The notes: generated from the letters alone by a model not told the origin. Shown: positions 1 through 7,289, counted from the first letter of the stretch. The stretch is 31,290 nt of DNA from Bacillota bacterium (GCA_021800315.1 JAJYZD010000006.1:1-31290), one strand, 5' to 3'. A program made the numbers and translations.

Positions 1-166
1 CCGGAGTCACGGACGAACTGGTTGTGGTAGCCGGCGCGAGCGGCGAAACGGTAATTGTCACCGCCGGGCCGGTGCCGGCCGTGGCGGCGAAAGCCGCGGG
101 AATGCCGACCACCAGGAACATCCCTGCGATTGCCAGGGCGAGGCAGGCTTTGAGCTTTTTGCGCAT
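1..166 (-). CDS. Secreted protein, N-terminal part only (cut by window edge)
   Basis: The start is ATG at 166, with GGAGGGG ten bases upstream. The 55 visible residues begin MRKKLKACLALAIAGMF, a classical Sec signal peptide: lysine/arginine N-region, about 18 hydrophobic residues, and an Ala-Phe-Ala-Ala cleavage site near residue 27. The mature part starts with Thr/Ser/Pro/Ala-rich sequence (TITVSPLAPATTTSSSVTP), as in exported cell-surface proteins with a linker at the N-terminus. The reading frame is open to position 1, so the functional domains lie outside the window and the role cannot be told. It is transcribed away from the rest of the window. Confidence 0.75.
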   Translation of the reverse strand, partial: MRKKLKACLALAIAGMFLVVGIPAAFAATAGTGPAVTITVSPLAPATTTSSSVTP

Positions 167-392
167 CCGCTTGATCCCCTCCATTTTTTAAGTTGCCGAT
201 CATTGATCAGCTGATACAAAAGGTAACGCATAAGCCTTAAAAAGACGTGAGGGAAGTGCGAACGCTTTGTGAATCTTCCGGCATGCCCGGATTTGTCCCC
301 GGGCGGTTTGGTGCGGGACACCCCGTACCGCCGGCCGTCCAGCGGGGCAGGCGCCGTAATGACCGACTTAGCCGCGGTTCCCGGTAAGCAGG

Positions 393-422
393 AAAAGGCG
401 CCGGAGCGAATGCCCCGGCGCC
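393..422 (-). terminator. Intrinsic terminator of the osmC / dehydratase-like operon
   Basis: On the minus strand an 11-bp GC stem (412-422 paired with 397-407, one G-U pair) with loop ATTC is followed by TTTT. It starts about 20 bases after the stop codon of the 4-hydroxybutyryl-CoA dehydratase-like gene, the expected place for its terminator. Confidence 0.75.
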
Positions 423-441
423 ACCGTCCGGCTCCCCGCGG

Positions 442-1878
442 TTAGTCCACGATCCCTGCCAGGTCGCGGGCCAGTTTTTTCTTGGCATCCAGGTCGGTCA
501 GGGCGTACAGGACCATCTTTTGAGCCTGGGGAGAACCGGCCCCGTGCCAGGTGCCGGCGCCGTGCAGGCCGGCGCACCAGTTCTGCAGGAACTTGGCCAT
601 ACGCAGCCGCAGTTCGGCCGGCGCGGCGGCCTTCATGAACTTACGTACGTATTCGCCTGTCTCGGGATTTTCCAGTTCGAGTTCCGAGGGCATGGTGACC
701 GCCATCCCCCCGCCGATATCCCCGGCCCACTTCATGATGTCCCAAAACCCGTCCGCGACGGTCAGTTTGGCCACGTTGCCGAAGACGTCGTCCGGAAGGT
801 AATAGCCGGCGCCGGCCGGTTCCTCGCGGCCTTTCAGGGCCGCGGCCACGGTGCAGGCATGGCAGGTTTCGCTGATCCGGATCATGTCGGTGATCTTTTC
901 GATGATGTGCGGCACCTTTTGGATCCCGGTGTATTCGGCCATCTGGGCGGCGGCGCCGATGACCAGGTCGGCGAAGCCGGTTTTGCAGGCCCCGCCGCAG
1001 TTCATCCGGTGGGTCTTGGCGAAGCGGCCGACCAGTCTCCCCGTATATTGGGTCTCGCCGCACATGAACACGTGGTCGTAGGGGATGAAGACGTCGTCGA
1101 AAACCATGATACAGGTTTCCCGTTGTCCGTAGAGGGGGTTGCCGAGGTATTTGGTGTCCGGCGCCAGTTGCCGCTCCGCGGTGAAAGGGGTGTACTGGGC
1201 GATGTAGGTGAGGCCGGGGGCGCCGTTGGGCACGGCGAAAGCCACGGCGAAGCCCTCCTCGCCCGGGCGCATGCCCATGGTGGGAATGACCAGGGTCTCG
1301 TGGGCGCCGATGGCCCCGCTCTGGCTCACCTTGGCCCCGCGCACCACGATCCCGTCGGCGCTTTTTTCCTTGATATGGACGTAGACGTCGGGATCCTCCT
1401 GCTGGCCGGGGCGCTTGCCCCGGTCGCCCTTGGGATCGGTGAGCGCCCCGCTGACGGCCAGGTCGTTGTCCTGTAACCAGGTTAAGTGATTGATTAACCG
1501 GCGGTGGTAATCCGTGCCGAGGTCCCGGTCCATTTCCCAGGTGGTGCCGGCCAGGGCCGTCAAGGCATCCTGGCCCACGCAACGGTAGTTGCAGGTGCCG
1601 AGCATCTGGGAGGTCAATACGGCCATTTCCGCCCTCTTTTCCAGGTCCCGCGGGCTGCGGGGCGGATAAAGACAACGGCTGACCCGCCGGCCGCCGGGCA
1701 GGGTACAACTCATTGTCTCCTCATAACGCGGGTCCCGGGCCAGATCGTAGACGCGGGCGTTGGCGCGGACCACCGTCAGGGTGGTAGGGTCCTCCAGTAA
1801 TCCTACCTGGCGGCCGCCCAGGAAAATGCGGGGATGGAGGGACTTTATGCTCTCCAGGTATTCGGAACCGGTTTTCAC
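442..1878 (-). CDS. 4-hydroxybutyryl-CoA dehydratase / vinylacetyl-CoA isomerase family protein
   Basis: 478 residues, the usual length of the AbfD / 4-hydroxyphenylacetate 3-monooxygenase fold, an FAD protein. Enzymes with a [4Fe-4S] cluster dehydrate 4-hydroxybutyryl-CoA to crotonyl-CoA by a radical mechanism; relatives without one are FADH2-dependent hydroxylases. The cluster-type ligands are visible: C96 and C100 (TCNYRC), then H290 and C298 in THRMNCGGACKTG. As I recall the characterised enzyme, its histidine and last cysteine are seven residues apart; here they are eight apart and an extra C294 lies between, so the exact ligand set is uncertain. Start is GTG at 1878 with GGAGGT 13 bases upstream. 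It lies 19 bp after osmC and is probably co-transcribed. No CoA-transferase or 4-hydroxybutyrate dehydrogenase gene is nearby, so the substrate is not fixed by context. Confidence 0.82.
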   Translation of the reverse strand: MKTGSEYLESIKSLHPRIFLGGRQVGLLEDPTTLTVVRANARVYDLARDPRYEETMSCTLPGGRRVSRCLYPPRSPRDLEKRAEMAVLTSQMLGTCNYRCVGQDALTALAGTTWEMDRDLGTDYHRRLINHLTWLQDNDLAVSGALTDPKGDRGKRPGQQEDPDVYVHIKEKSADGIVVRGAKVSQSGAIGAHETLVIPTMGMRPGEEGFAVAFAVPNGAPGLTYIAQYTPFTAERQLAPDTKYLGNPLYGQRETCIMVFDDVFIPYDHVFMCGETQYTGRLVGRFAKTHRMNCGGACKTGFADLVIGAAAQMAEYTGIQKVPHIIEKITDMIRISETCHACTVAAALKGREEPAGAGYYLPDDVFGNVAKLTVADGFWDIMKWAGDIGGGMAVTMPSELELENPETGEYVRKFMKAAAPAELRLRMAKFLQNWCAGLHGAGTWHGAGSPQAQKMVLYALTDLDAKKKLARDLAGIVD

Positions 1879-1897
1879 TTAAATAATACACCTCCGG

Positions 1898-2347
1898 TCA
1901 GACCGGCTTCAGTTCGCCGGGGACGCCGTTGATTTCCATTCGCCAATGCACGGGCATGGCCGTCTTCAGGGTGTTGACCGCGCTGCAATACTTCTCCAGG
2001 GAGAGGGTTATGGCGCGGAGGATTTTTTCCTCATTCACCTCCGCCATCCGGAAGCGGTAGGTCAGGACGGACGAGGTGAATACCTTCGGATCCGTCGGAG
2101 CCCGTTCGGCTTCCACATCGACGGTGAAGGCGGTCAGCTGGACGCGCATCTTCCCCAGGATGGAGAGAACGTCCAAAGCGGTGCAGCCGGCCATGCCCAT
2201 GAGGATCAGTTCCATGGGCCGGGCCCCCAGGTTGCGGCCGCCGAATTCGGGGGAGGAATCTATGGCTACCGGAAAGCTGGATTCACCGGTGGCCTGGAGC
2301 AGCATTCCATCCTGCCAGTCGACGCTGATTTTCACGGTGGTCATCAT
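1898..2347 (-). CDS. OsmC/Ohr family protein
   Basis: 149 residues with the OsmC fold pattern: the family's two redox cysteines at C55 (MAGCTALDV) and C121 (EKYCSAVNTL), and an arginine at R43 in GARPMELI. Characterised members reduce organic hydroperoxides through this cysteine pair in the cytoplasm. This one resembles the broad YhfA-like OsmC branch more than Ohr, so the peroxide substrate is unproven. AGGAG directly abuts ATG 2347 and lies three bases from ATG 2344, so the second Met is a good alternative start. It is the first gene of a two-gene unit with the dehydratase-like gene; a thiol peroxidase beside an oxygen-sensitive Fe-S flavoenzyme is suggestive but not proof of a link. Confidence 0.83.
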   Translation of the reverse strand: MMTTVKISVDWQDGMLLQATGESSFPVAIDSSPEFGGRNLGARPMELILMGMAGCTALDVLSILGKMRVQLTAFTVDVEAERAPTDPKVFTSSVLTYRFRMAEVNEEKILRAITLSLEKYCSAVNTLKTAMPVHWRMEINGVPGELKPV

Positions 2348-2359
2348 CTCCTTTGGTTA

Positions 2360-2389
2360 ATTTTAGTCCAGGAGAAGGGGCGATGGCAA
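2360..2389 (-). promoter_or_regulatory. Possible sigma-A promoter for osmC
   Basis: On the minus strand TTGCCA (2389-2384) and TAAAAT (2365-2360) are 18 bp apart. The predicted start of transcription would leave a leader of only a few bases before the ATG, which is unusual and lowers confidence. Confidence 0.35.
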
Positions 2390-2473
2390 GCCCTTTTCGT
2401 CGGCATGATTTCAGGCGTTCAGCCGTACGGACGTCCGCAGGGATTAATTCTTGGTTAAGGAACCTGGGTTTTG

Positions 2474-2503
2474 TTGACACCCCGGCTTCGTCCAGGGTAG
2501 AAT
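2474..2503 (+). promoter_or_regulatory. Sigma-A promoter for the glutaredoxin / yqeC / mocA-like genes
   Basis: TTGACA at 2474-2479 and TAGAAT at 2498-2503 with an 18-bp spacer, about 30 bp ahead of the mini-glutaredoxin start. Confidence 0.7.
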
Positions 2504-2533
2504 TTCAGGAAATAAGCGCCGGAGGTATGAACA

Positions 2534-2770
2534 ATGGCTTTCCCACCGGTAACAATCTATTTTCTGCCCACCTGTCCGTCGTGCAAGGCGGCCAAGGACT
2601 TTCTGGCCGGCCACCAGGTGCCCTTCACCGCCATCGACGTCTCCGCGCCGGAGGCCATGGCGGAGATGACGGCCAAAACCGGTACCATAGCCACGCCGGT
2701 CATTGTAATCGGCGGGGAGCAGGTGATCGGATGGGACCGGAACGGCGTGAAAACGCTGCTCGGTTTGTAG
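2534..2770 (+). CDS. Glutaredoxin-like mini-protein (NrdH type, CPSC)
   Basis: 78 residues covering a single thioredoxin-fold domain. The redox motif CPSC lies at residues 14-17 after a beta strand (VTIYFLPTCPSCKAAKDFL), and the cis-proline loop TIATPVIVI is followed by GEQVIGWD, as in NrdH/Grx-like proteins that bind their partner through this face. It should act as a cytoplasmic thiol-disulfide carrier. GGAGG sits 8-9 bases before ATG 2534, and a good sigma-A promoter precedes it. It is the first gene in the direction of yqeC, 90 bp upstream. A ribonucleotide reductase partner is not visible here; small Grx-like proteins with CPxC motifs also serve selenium and metal enzymes. Confidence 0.8.
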   Translation: MAFPPVTIYFLPTCPSCKAAKDFLAGHQVPFTAIDVSAPEAMAEMTAKTGTIATPVIVIGGEQVIGWDRNGVKTLLGL

Positions 2771-2860
2771 GATGGCACGACGCGCGTACACGGGGGCGCC
2801 TTACGGGGTATGGGACCGGCTTCCCGGAAAGGGAGACCTTTTCTTCGACGGGAGTGTCAA

Positions 2861-3661
2861 GTGGAAAACGCCAGTCTTTTAACCGTCATCAGGCAAATGT
2901 TGCCGGGCCGGCAGAGGATCGCCCTGGTGGGCGCGGGGGGGAAGACCACGACCGGGTACAGCCTGGCCCGGGAACTGGCGGAGGATGGGGAAAGGGTCAT
3001 CTTCACCACCAGTACCCATATCTTTTATCCGGCCGGCCGGGAATTCGCGGTGGGAGTGGGTGAGCCGGAAAGCCCCCCTGTTTTGGCGGCTGTCCTGGCC
3101 GGGGAGAAAGGGGACACCCACCAAAGGCGGGTCCTGCCGGTCCTGGCCCGGGCAGCGGCCGGCCGGAAACTGAGCGGCTTCTCAGCCCCGGAAATGCTCC
3201 GGGTGGCCGCCCTGTGGCCGGAGCACTGGCTGATTATCGAGGCCGACGGTTCAAAGGGCCGGCCCTTGAAGGCGCCCGGGGATCACGAACCGGCCGTTGG
3301 GCCCCTGGCTGAGGCGGTATTGTACGTCGCCGGCCTGCGGGGCGTCGGCAGGCATCTTTCCGAAGAATCCGTCCATCGCCCGGAGCGCTTCAGCCAGCTG
3401 ACCGGGCTGCCGTTGGGGGGAACCATCAGGCCCTGCCACGTAGCGGCACTGATCCGCCATCCGGCGGGCGGCCTCAAGCATGTGCCACCTGGTGCCGCGC
3501 ACGCCGTCATCCTTACCGGGACGGCCGGCCCGGAAGACTTCCTAATGGCCGGCGCGCTGGCCCGTTGCCTTCTGGTCGCTGGCGAAGACATGGTGGTGCT
3601 GACGGACCTAGTAGCGGAAAGAGTAGCCGTAAAGAGAGTTTTCGGGGGGAATGCGGTTTGA
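2861..3661 (+). CDS. yqeC: YqeC: selenium-dependent hydroxylase accessory protein
   Basis: 266 residues from GTG 2861, chosen because GGAG lies six bases upstream; an in-frame ATG at 2810 has no ribosome site. A P-loop-like GAGGKTT at residues 24-30 and the motif EADGSKGRPLKAP at 127-139 are characteristic of the YqeC family. In genomes where it is known, yqeC travels with selenium-dependent molybdenum hydroxylases (xanthine dehydrogenase type) and is thought to help install or use labile selenium; its chemistry is not settled. It ends by a four-base overlap with the next gene, a mocA-like nucleotidyltransferase that fits the same pathway. The hydroxylase itself is not in the window. Confidence 0.85.
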   Translation: MENASLLTVIRQMLPGRQRIALVGAGGKTTTGYSLARELAEDGERVIFTTSTHIFYPAGREFAVGVGEPESPPVLAAVLAGEKGDTHQRRVLPVLARAAAGRKLSGFSAPEMLRVAALWPEHWLIIEADGSKGRPLKAPGDHEPAVGPLAEAVLYVAGLRGVGRHLSEESVHRPERFSQLTGLPLGGTIRPCHVAALIRHPAGGLKHVPPGAAHAVILTGTAGPEDFLMAGALARCLLVAGEDMVVLTDLVAERVAVKRVFGGNAV

Positions 3662-4248
3662 TCGCGGCCGTGGTGCTGGCCGCCGGTGGCTCACGCCGGC
3701 TCGGGGGACAACCCAAGCAATTGCTCCGGGTGGACGGCCGGCTCCTGGTGGCCCGGGTGCTGGACGCGGTGGTCGGGTCGCGGGTGGGGGAGACCATAGC
3801 GGTGACCGGTTACCGCGCGGACGAGGTACGGGCCGCGGCCGGAGAGGTGGCGGTGCGTTGGGTGGACAATCCCGACTGGCCGGGGGGGATGAGCACTTCC
3901 CTGAAAGCAGGGCTGGTCGCGGTGGGGCCGGAGGCCGCCGGGGTCCTGCTCGTCCTGGCCGACCAGCCGTTCCTGTCTTCCACCCTTATCGACCGGCTGA
4001 TCGCCGCCTTCGAGACGGCCCCCGGACCGGTCATCGTACGGCCGGCCTGCGGTGGTAAGGCCGGCCACCCGGTGCTGGTGGCCCGGCCGTTCATCAAGGC
4101 GCTCCAGACCGCCGAGGGCGACGAGGGCGGCCGCGGCGCGCTGGCGGCCTTTAGCCGGCAGATTATTACCGTTTCCGCCGCGGAGTGGGAGATAATGGAC
4201 GTGGATACCCGGGAAGACGCGGCCCGGTGCGGGGCAAGATGGAGTTAG
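3658..4248 (+). CDS. MocA/MobA-like nucleotidyltransferase (molybdenum cofactor)
   Basis: 196 residues from TTG 3658, which overlaps the yqeC stop as TTGA; GGGGGG lies just upstream. The nucleotide-binding signature LAAGGSRRLGGQPK is at residues 7-20, followed by NPDWPGGMSTSLKAG and the metal-binding ADQP at 101-104, then GGKAGHPV. These are the landmarks of the MobA-like NTP transferases that add CMP (MocA) or GMP (MobA) to molybdopterin. The GxPKQLL pattern and the pairing with yqeC favour the cytidylyltransferase used by xanthine-dehydrogenase-type enzymes, but sequence alone does not separate the two. Its stop overlaps the stop of the convergent gene by three bases. Confidence 0.82.
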   Translation: MIAAVVLAAGGSRRLGGQPKQLLRVDGRLLVARVLDAVVGSRVGETIAVTGYRADEVRAAAGEVAVRWVDNPDWPGGMSTSLKAGLVAVGPEAAGVLLVLADQPFLSSTLIDRLIAAFETAPGPVIVRPACGGKAGHPVLVARPFIKALQTAEGDEGGRGALAAFSRQIITVSAAEWEIMDVDTREDAARCGARWS

Positions 4249-5069
4249 ACGCCGGAGACGATGCCCTTGACGGTTACGTTGACGTGGTGGACGGTCAACC
4301 CGGTCATGGCTTCCACCTTGGCCTTGACGTTTTCCTGCATCCGCCGGGCGACCTCCCTGAGTTGCCTGCCGTAAAGGAAGACAGGTTCCGCCTCCAGGCG
4401 GATTCCGCCCTCCTCGTTGACGATGTGTATTCTTCCGGCGCTCACCACTCCGGACACCTCGCGGGCCGCCCGGTCAATGATCGAGGTCAGCGCGCTGTTG
4501 GAGATGCTCAGGTTGCCGTAATAGGTGAAGGTGGGTCTGACCACCGAATGTTCCAGCCATTTGCTTTTAACCTCGTTCCTGCTCTTGCGCTTTAAGAACA
4601 CGGTCAGGGGGTCGATGAGAGTCTCCGGAAATGACCGCCTGACTTCCACCGTCGGGGCGGGAATGACGTGCTTGGCGTAGTGGTTGCGCATGAACCGCGC
4701 CTTGCGGATCTCTTTTTCGGTGGCCACCTGCTCGATTCCGATCACCCGGACCGGGTCGGGAAGATTCAGTTGCCGGGCCACCCGCCTGACCATGGGAAGG
4801 GATGTTCCCAGGCACAGAACCCTTTGGGGGGACAGTTCGGCCAGAAGGCCCGCGGCTTCCTCCGCCTGGCCCGGGTACATGAACAGGGCGGCCTTTATGG
4901 CTCCGATGCGGGTGGGCTGCTGCTTGGCCGACCGCCCGCAGAGAATACGGTTTCCCTGGATCAACAGCCCGTCGTCGATGATCACGCCGGCCTGTTGCTC
5001 GTGGGCCACGATCATGGCGCGGTGGCTCTTGCCGGTGCCGCTTGATCCGACCAGGGCGACGAGTTCCAC
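4245..5069 (-). CDS. P-loop NTPase fused to Asp23/Gls24-like domain
   Basis: 274 residues. The N-terminus is a P-loop domain with Walker A GSSGTGKS at 8-15 and a likely DD metal site at 32-33 (VIIDDGLLI). About 178-272 matches the Asp23/Gls24 (DUF322) fold, with the closing pattern ENVKAKVEAMTGLTVHHVNVTVKGI found in alkaline-shock proteins. Gls24 proteins usually stand alone at 110-150 residues, so the NTPase fusion is an added layer. Its job is unknown; Asp23 in staphylococci is a membrane-proximal envelope-stress protein. Start is GTG 5069 with GGAGGT nine bases upstream. It is a single gene, convergent with the mocA-like gene. Confidence 0.75.
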   Translation of the reverse strand: MELVALVGSSGTGKSHRAMIVAHEQQAGVIIDDGLLIQGNRILCGRSAKQQPTRIGAIKAALFMYPGQAEEAAGLLAELSPQRVLCLGTSLPMVRRVARQLNLPDPVRVIGIEQVATEKEIRKARFMRNHYAKHVIPAPTVEVRRSFPETLIDPLTVFLKRKSRNEVKSKWLEHSVVRPTFTYYGNLSISNSALTSIIDRAAREVSGVVSAGRIHIVNEEGGIRLEAEPVFLYGRQLREVARRMQENVKAKVEAMTGLTVHHVNVTVKGIVSGV

Positions 5070-5218
5070 GTCAGGGCCACCTCCCGGATGATTAAGATTC
5101 GCTGTCCGGTTCGCAATTCCTTCTGAAAAGGCGCCTCTCGAGGATTATTATGCCAAAATATGTAGATTGGAACCCGACGGGATAAATCCCGTGGTACCGG
5201 TCGCACGGAGGTGGAGCG

Positions 5219-5905
5219 GTGCAGGGTTGGAAGAAGGCCTACTGGGCGGGCGCCAGGGCGCTGCTGGCGGCCACCGGGCCCTTGCAGAACCTGGTGGACC
5301 CGCCCGGTGTCACCCATCTTTTCATAAACCAGCAGGCGCTGGGCATCCTGCGGGACGACGGCCTGACCAAGCAGGCCGAATTCCTTGGCCTTCACCTGGG
5401 ATGGATGCAGCGGGGGGTGAGTTGGGCCGATGCCGGCTGGAAAAACGTGGCCCATTACTTCGACCCGGAAAGTGGCCGCGGCATGCAACTATGGCCCGGC
5501 GCGGCCGGAGAATGCGATCGCTACTTCGGCCGGGCCGCGGCGTGCTGGCGCCGGGGACGTCTGGATAGATCCCTGTTCTATCTGGGGGCGGCCGTCCACC
5601 TCGTCCAGGACCTGTGCGTGCCCTACCATTCCGGACGCGTGCCCTTCAACGGCCACCAGGTTTTCGAAAAGTGGGCGGAAGAACACCGCCTCGGCTTTCG
5701 CGCGGCGGAGGGAATCTACCGGCGGGCCCCCGATCCATCCGGCTGGGTCCGGGCCAACGCCATGGAATCCTATGCCTACCTGCCCGAACTCCTCGCCCGT
5801 GGGGACCGGGAAGCGTTCCACCGGGTCACCGGGGTCATGCTGCCCCTGGCGCAAGCTACGACGGCCGGGTTTTTGGCCTTCTTCCTGGAGCAGGTTGCCT
5901 GGTGA
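5219..5905 (+). CDS. Zinc-dependent phospholipase C-like protein, no signal peptide
   Basis: 228 residues from GTG 5219, with GGAGGT upstream. The zinc-ligand pattern of bacterial phospholipase C is present: H33 (THLFINQQA), D71 and H79 (WADAGWKNVAHYFDP), H127 and D131 (HLVQD), H137 (PYHS), and H146/E150 (HQVFE). The H-x3-D-x5-H and H-x3-E spacings equal those of the Bacillus cereus enzyme. Known members hydrolyse phosphatidylcholine-type lipids outside the cell after removal of a leader that exposes an N-terminal Trp. Here the N-terminus (MQGWKKAYWAGARALL) is not a convincing signal peptide, so location and activity are open. It is a single gene with no terminator seen. Confidence 0.8.
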   Translation: MQGWKKAYWAGARALLAATGPLQNLVDPPGVTHLFINQQALGILRDDGLTKQAEFLGLHLGWMQRGVSWADAGWKNVAHYFDPESGRGMQLWPGAAGECDRYFGRAAACWRRGRLDRSLFYLGAAVHLVQDLCVPYHSGRVPFNGHQVFEKWAEEHRLGFRAAEGIYRRAPDPSGWVRANAMESYAYLPELLARGDREAFHRVTGVMLPLAQATTAGFLAFFLEQVAW

Positions 5906-6011
5906 GCGGTTTTGCCATCGGTGAGGCAATAGCCTGACTATTCGTTATTCTTCTTTTAACGGTGCTATCGATCTTTTTACCATCCGGATTAATCCGTTCA
6001 CCGCCGCCCGG

Positions 6012-6040
6012 CTGACTTTGGCCGGGATAGGCCTTACAAT
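6012..6040 (+). promoter_or_regulatory. Sigma-A promoter for the cysteine-rich protein gene
   Basis: CTGACT at 6012-6017 and TACAAT at 6035-6040, 17 bp apart, about 40 bp before the start codon. Confidence 0.5.
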
Positions 6041-6078
6041 ATGGGTGGCCTTTCGAGTCAAACTCTATTTAACCGGGA

Positions 6079-6384
6079 ATGATTGACGTGGCGAAGACCG
6101 ACCCCATGGTGGACGGAGCTCGACCCAGGATCTGCATCCTGGAAGACGGCAAACTGTGTGATGATTGCTGCGAGTGTTATGTCTGCGATCTGGATCCTGA
6201 TAAGATATGCGACAGCTGCGGTAAATGCCTGGAGACCGCCGATTACAGCGGTATCATCGTGGACGGCATAATCATGGACGGGGTCCGGGCCAGGTCACCC
6301 GGAAAAATGCCGGACCGCGCCGGAAGAAAGAGCGGGATCAACCGGGGCGCAAGACGTTTTCGGCTCGTCCGGAAGGAAAGTTGA
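6079..6384 (+). CDS. Cysteine-rich small protein, putative metal binding
   Basis: 101 residues with nine cysteines packed in residues 19-50: C27, C30, C31, C33 and C36 (LCDDCCECYVC), then C44, C47 and C50 (ICDSCGKC). The CxxC repeats, separated by DLDPDK, suggest a zinc or iron-sulfur site. After residue 70 the protein is basic and low in structure. I recall similar short CDxC-rich proteins in related Firmicutes but no function. The start is uncertain: ATG 6079 lacks a clear ribosome site, while GTG 6088 has GGGA nine bases upstream and would remove three residues. A promoter precedes it. The Cys-rich core makes it likely to be a real gene. Confidence 0.65.
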   Translation: MIDVAKTDPMVDGARPRICILEDGKLCDDCCECYVCDLDPDKICDSCGKCLETADYSGIIVDGIIMDGVRARSPGKMPDRAGRKSGINRGARRFRLVRKES

Positions 6385-6403
6385 CTTGGCGGGGGGAGTT
6401 GGC

Positions 6404-6547
6404 ATGTGCGGGCAGTTTACCCTGACCGCGCCGGCCGGGGAGGTGCGGACCTACCCGGGAGAATGCAGGGCGTACCGGGTTTCCACCGCGATCAATGCGT
6501 CCCGGTTCGATGGTCCGGAGTTGATCCCGCCGCTGGACGGAGCGTGA
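6404..6547 (+). CDS. Short ORF with SRAP-like N-terminus (possible remnant)
   Basis: 47 residues from ATG 6404, with GGGGGGAG five bases upstream. It begins MCGQFTLTAP, close to MCGRFTLT at the start of SRAP (YedK) proteins, in which Cys2 after Met removal is the catalytic residue. SRAP proteins are about 200 residues long; here a stop comes after 47, and no later SRAP motif is visible in other frames. It is either a broken gene or a chance likeness. It overlaps a minus-strand short ORF at 6492-6677. Confidence 0.3.
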   Translation: MCGQFTLTAPAGEVRTYPGECRAYRVSTAINASRFDGPELIPPLDGA

Positions 6548-6677
6548 GCCTGGGGCGGCCTTTGCCTGCCGGAACGTGTGGGGGGATCACCGTCACGGCT
6601 TTATCAGGGTATCCCAGCCGTACCTTGCCGGAATGAAAGTGGATGGCAATTTCTACGAATTTCGTTGTGAAGCCCAC
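6492..6677 (-). CDS. Small hypothetical protein downstream of the molybdoenzyme
   Basis: 61 residues from GTG 6677. A strong GAGGAGG sits seven bases upstream and overlaps the end of the sulfite-oxidase-like gene, giving a 12-bp gap, so the two could be translated from one message. The sequence opens with a beta-strand-like stretch (GFTTKFVEIAIHFHSGKV) and ends basic and Pro/Thr/His-rich. I do not recognise a family. The ribosome site argues for it; the tail lying opposite another short ORF argues against it. Confidence 0.4.
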   Translation of the reverse strand: MGFTTKFVEIAIHFHSGKVRLGYPDKAVTVIPPHVPAGKGRPRLTLRPAAGSTPDHRTGTH

Positions 6678-6689
6678 CCGGCCGCCTCC

Positions 6690-7289
6690 TCACACCCGCC
6701 AGGGATCCTTGCCGGGCGGGTAGACGCGGTACCGGTTCCGGGGTTCCCAGGGGTCGCCGCGCATGTGATAGCCCTCTTGCTCCCAAAAACCGGGGCGATC
6801 CTCGTCGGTAAGTTCTATCCCCTCAAGCCACTTGGCGCTTTTCCAGAAATAGAGATGGGGAACAACCAGGCGCAGCGGCCACCCGTGTTCCGGCGCCAGG
6901 GGGGCATCGTTGTGGCCCCAGGCCAGGAGTACGTCCGGGTGCAGAAAGTCGTCCAGAGGCAGGTTGGTGGTGAAGCCCGGCGCGGCGTGCACCAGGACGA
7001 ACCGGGCCGCCGGTTTGACCCGCACCCGGGCCATGAGGTCGCGGGTGCGCACGCCTTCCCAGGTGTTGTCCAGTTTGCTCCAGCCGGTGACACAGTGGAC
7101 ATCGGCCCCCACCCGGCTGGCGGGAAGGGCCCTCACGGCCGCGTAGTCCAGGGTCAACGGCTCCTCCACCAGGCCGAAGATGGTGAGTCGCCACCGGCCC
7201 GGATCGAGGGCGGGTACCTCCCCGTGGTGCAACACCGGAAAGCCCCGGGTAACATGTTGCCCGGGCGGTACGCGGACCTTTTCCGTCAA
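6690..7289 (-). CDS. Sulfite-oxidase-fold molybdopterin oxidoreductase
   Basis: 199 residues forming a compact single PF00174-type domain. The molybdenum-ligand cysteine is C66 in ADVHCVTGWSKLDNTWEGV, and the following WEGV, HLYFWKSAKWLEGIEL and ENR/PRNRY segments are typical of YuiH/MsrP-like proteins. Larger sulfite oxidases add a C-terminal dimerisation domain that is missing here. There is no Tat signal (the N-terminus is TEKVRVPPGQHVTRGFPVL), so it is probably cytoplasmic, unlike MsrP. Start TTG 7289 follows AGGTGA by about six bases. Substrate is unknown; sulfoxides are plausible. It needs molybdopterin, but the cofactor genes at 2.8-4.2 kb more likely serve another enzyme class. Confidence 0.87.
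   Translation of the reverse strand: MTEKVRVPPGQHVTRGFPVLHHGEVPALDPGRWRLTIFGLVEEPLTLDYAAVRALPASRVGADVHCVTGWSKLDNTWEGVRTRDLMARVRVKPAARFVLVHAAPGFTTNLPLDDFLHPDVLLAWGHNDAPLAPEHGWPLRLVVPHLYFWKSAKWLEGIELTDEDRPGFWEQEGYHMRGDPWEPRNRYRVYPPGKDPWRV

Noticed and set aside
520..1476. Long plus-strand frame opposite the dehydratase-like gene
   Set aside because: Antisense shadow of a GC-rich gene; no ribosome site and composition dominated by Gly/Ala/Val/Asp.
2772..2882. 36-codon frame right behind the mini-glutaredoxin
   Set aside because: No proper ribosome site and no family; the overlap with the yqeC start makes it unlikely.
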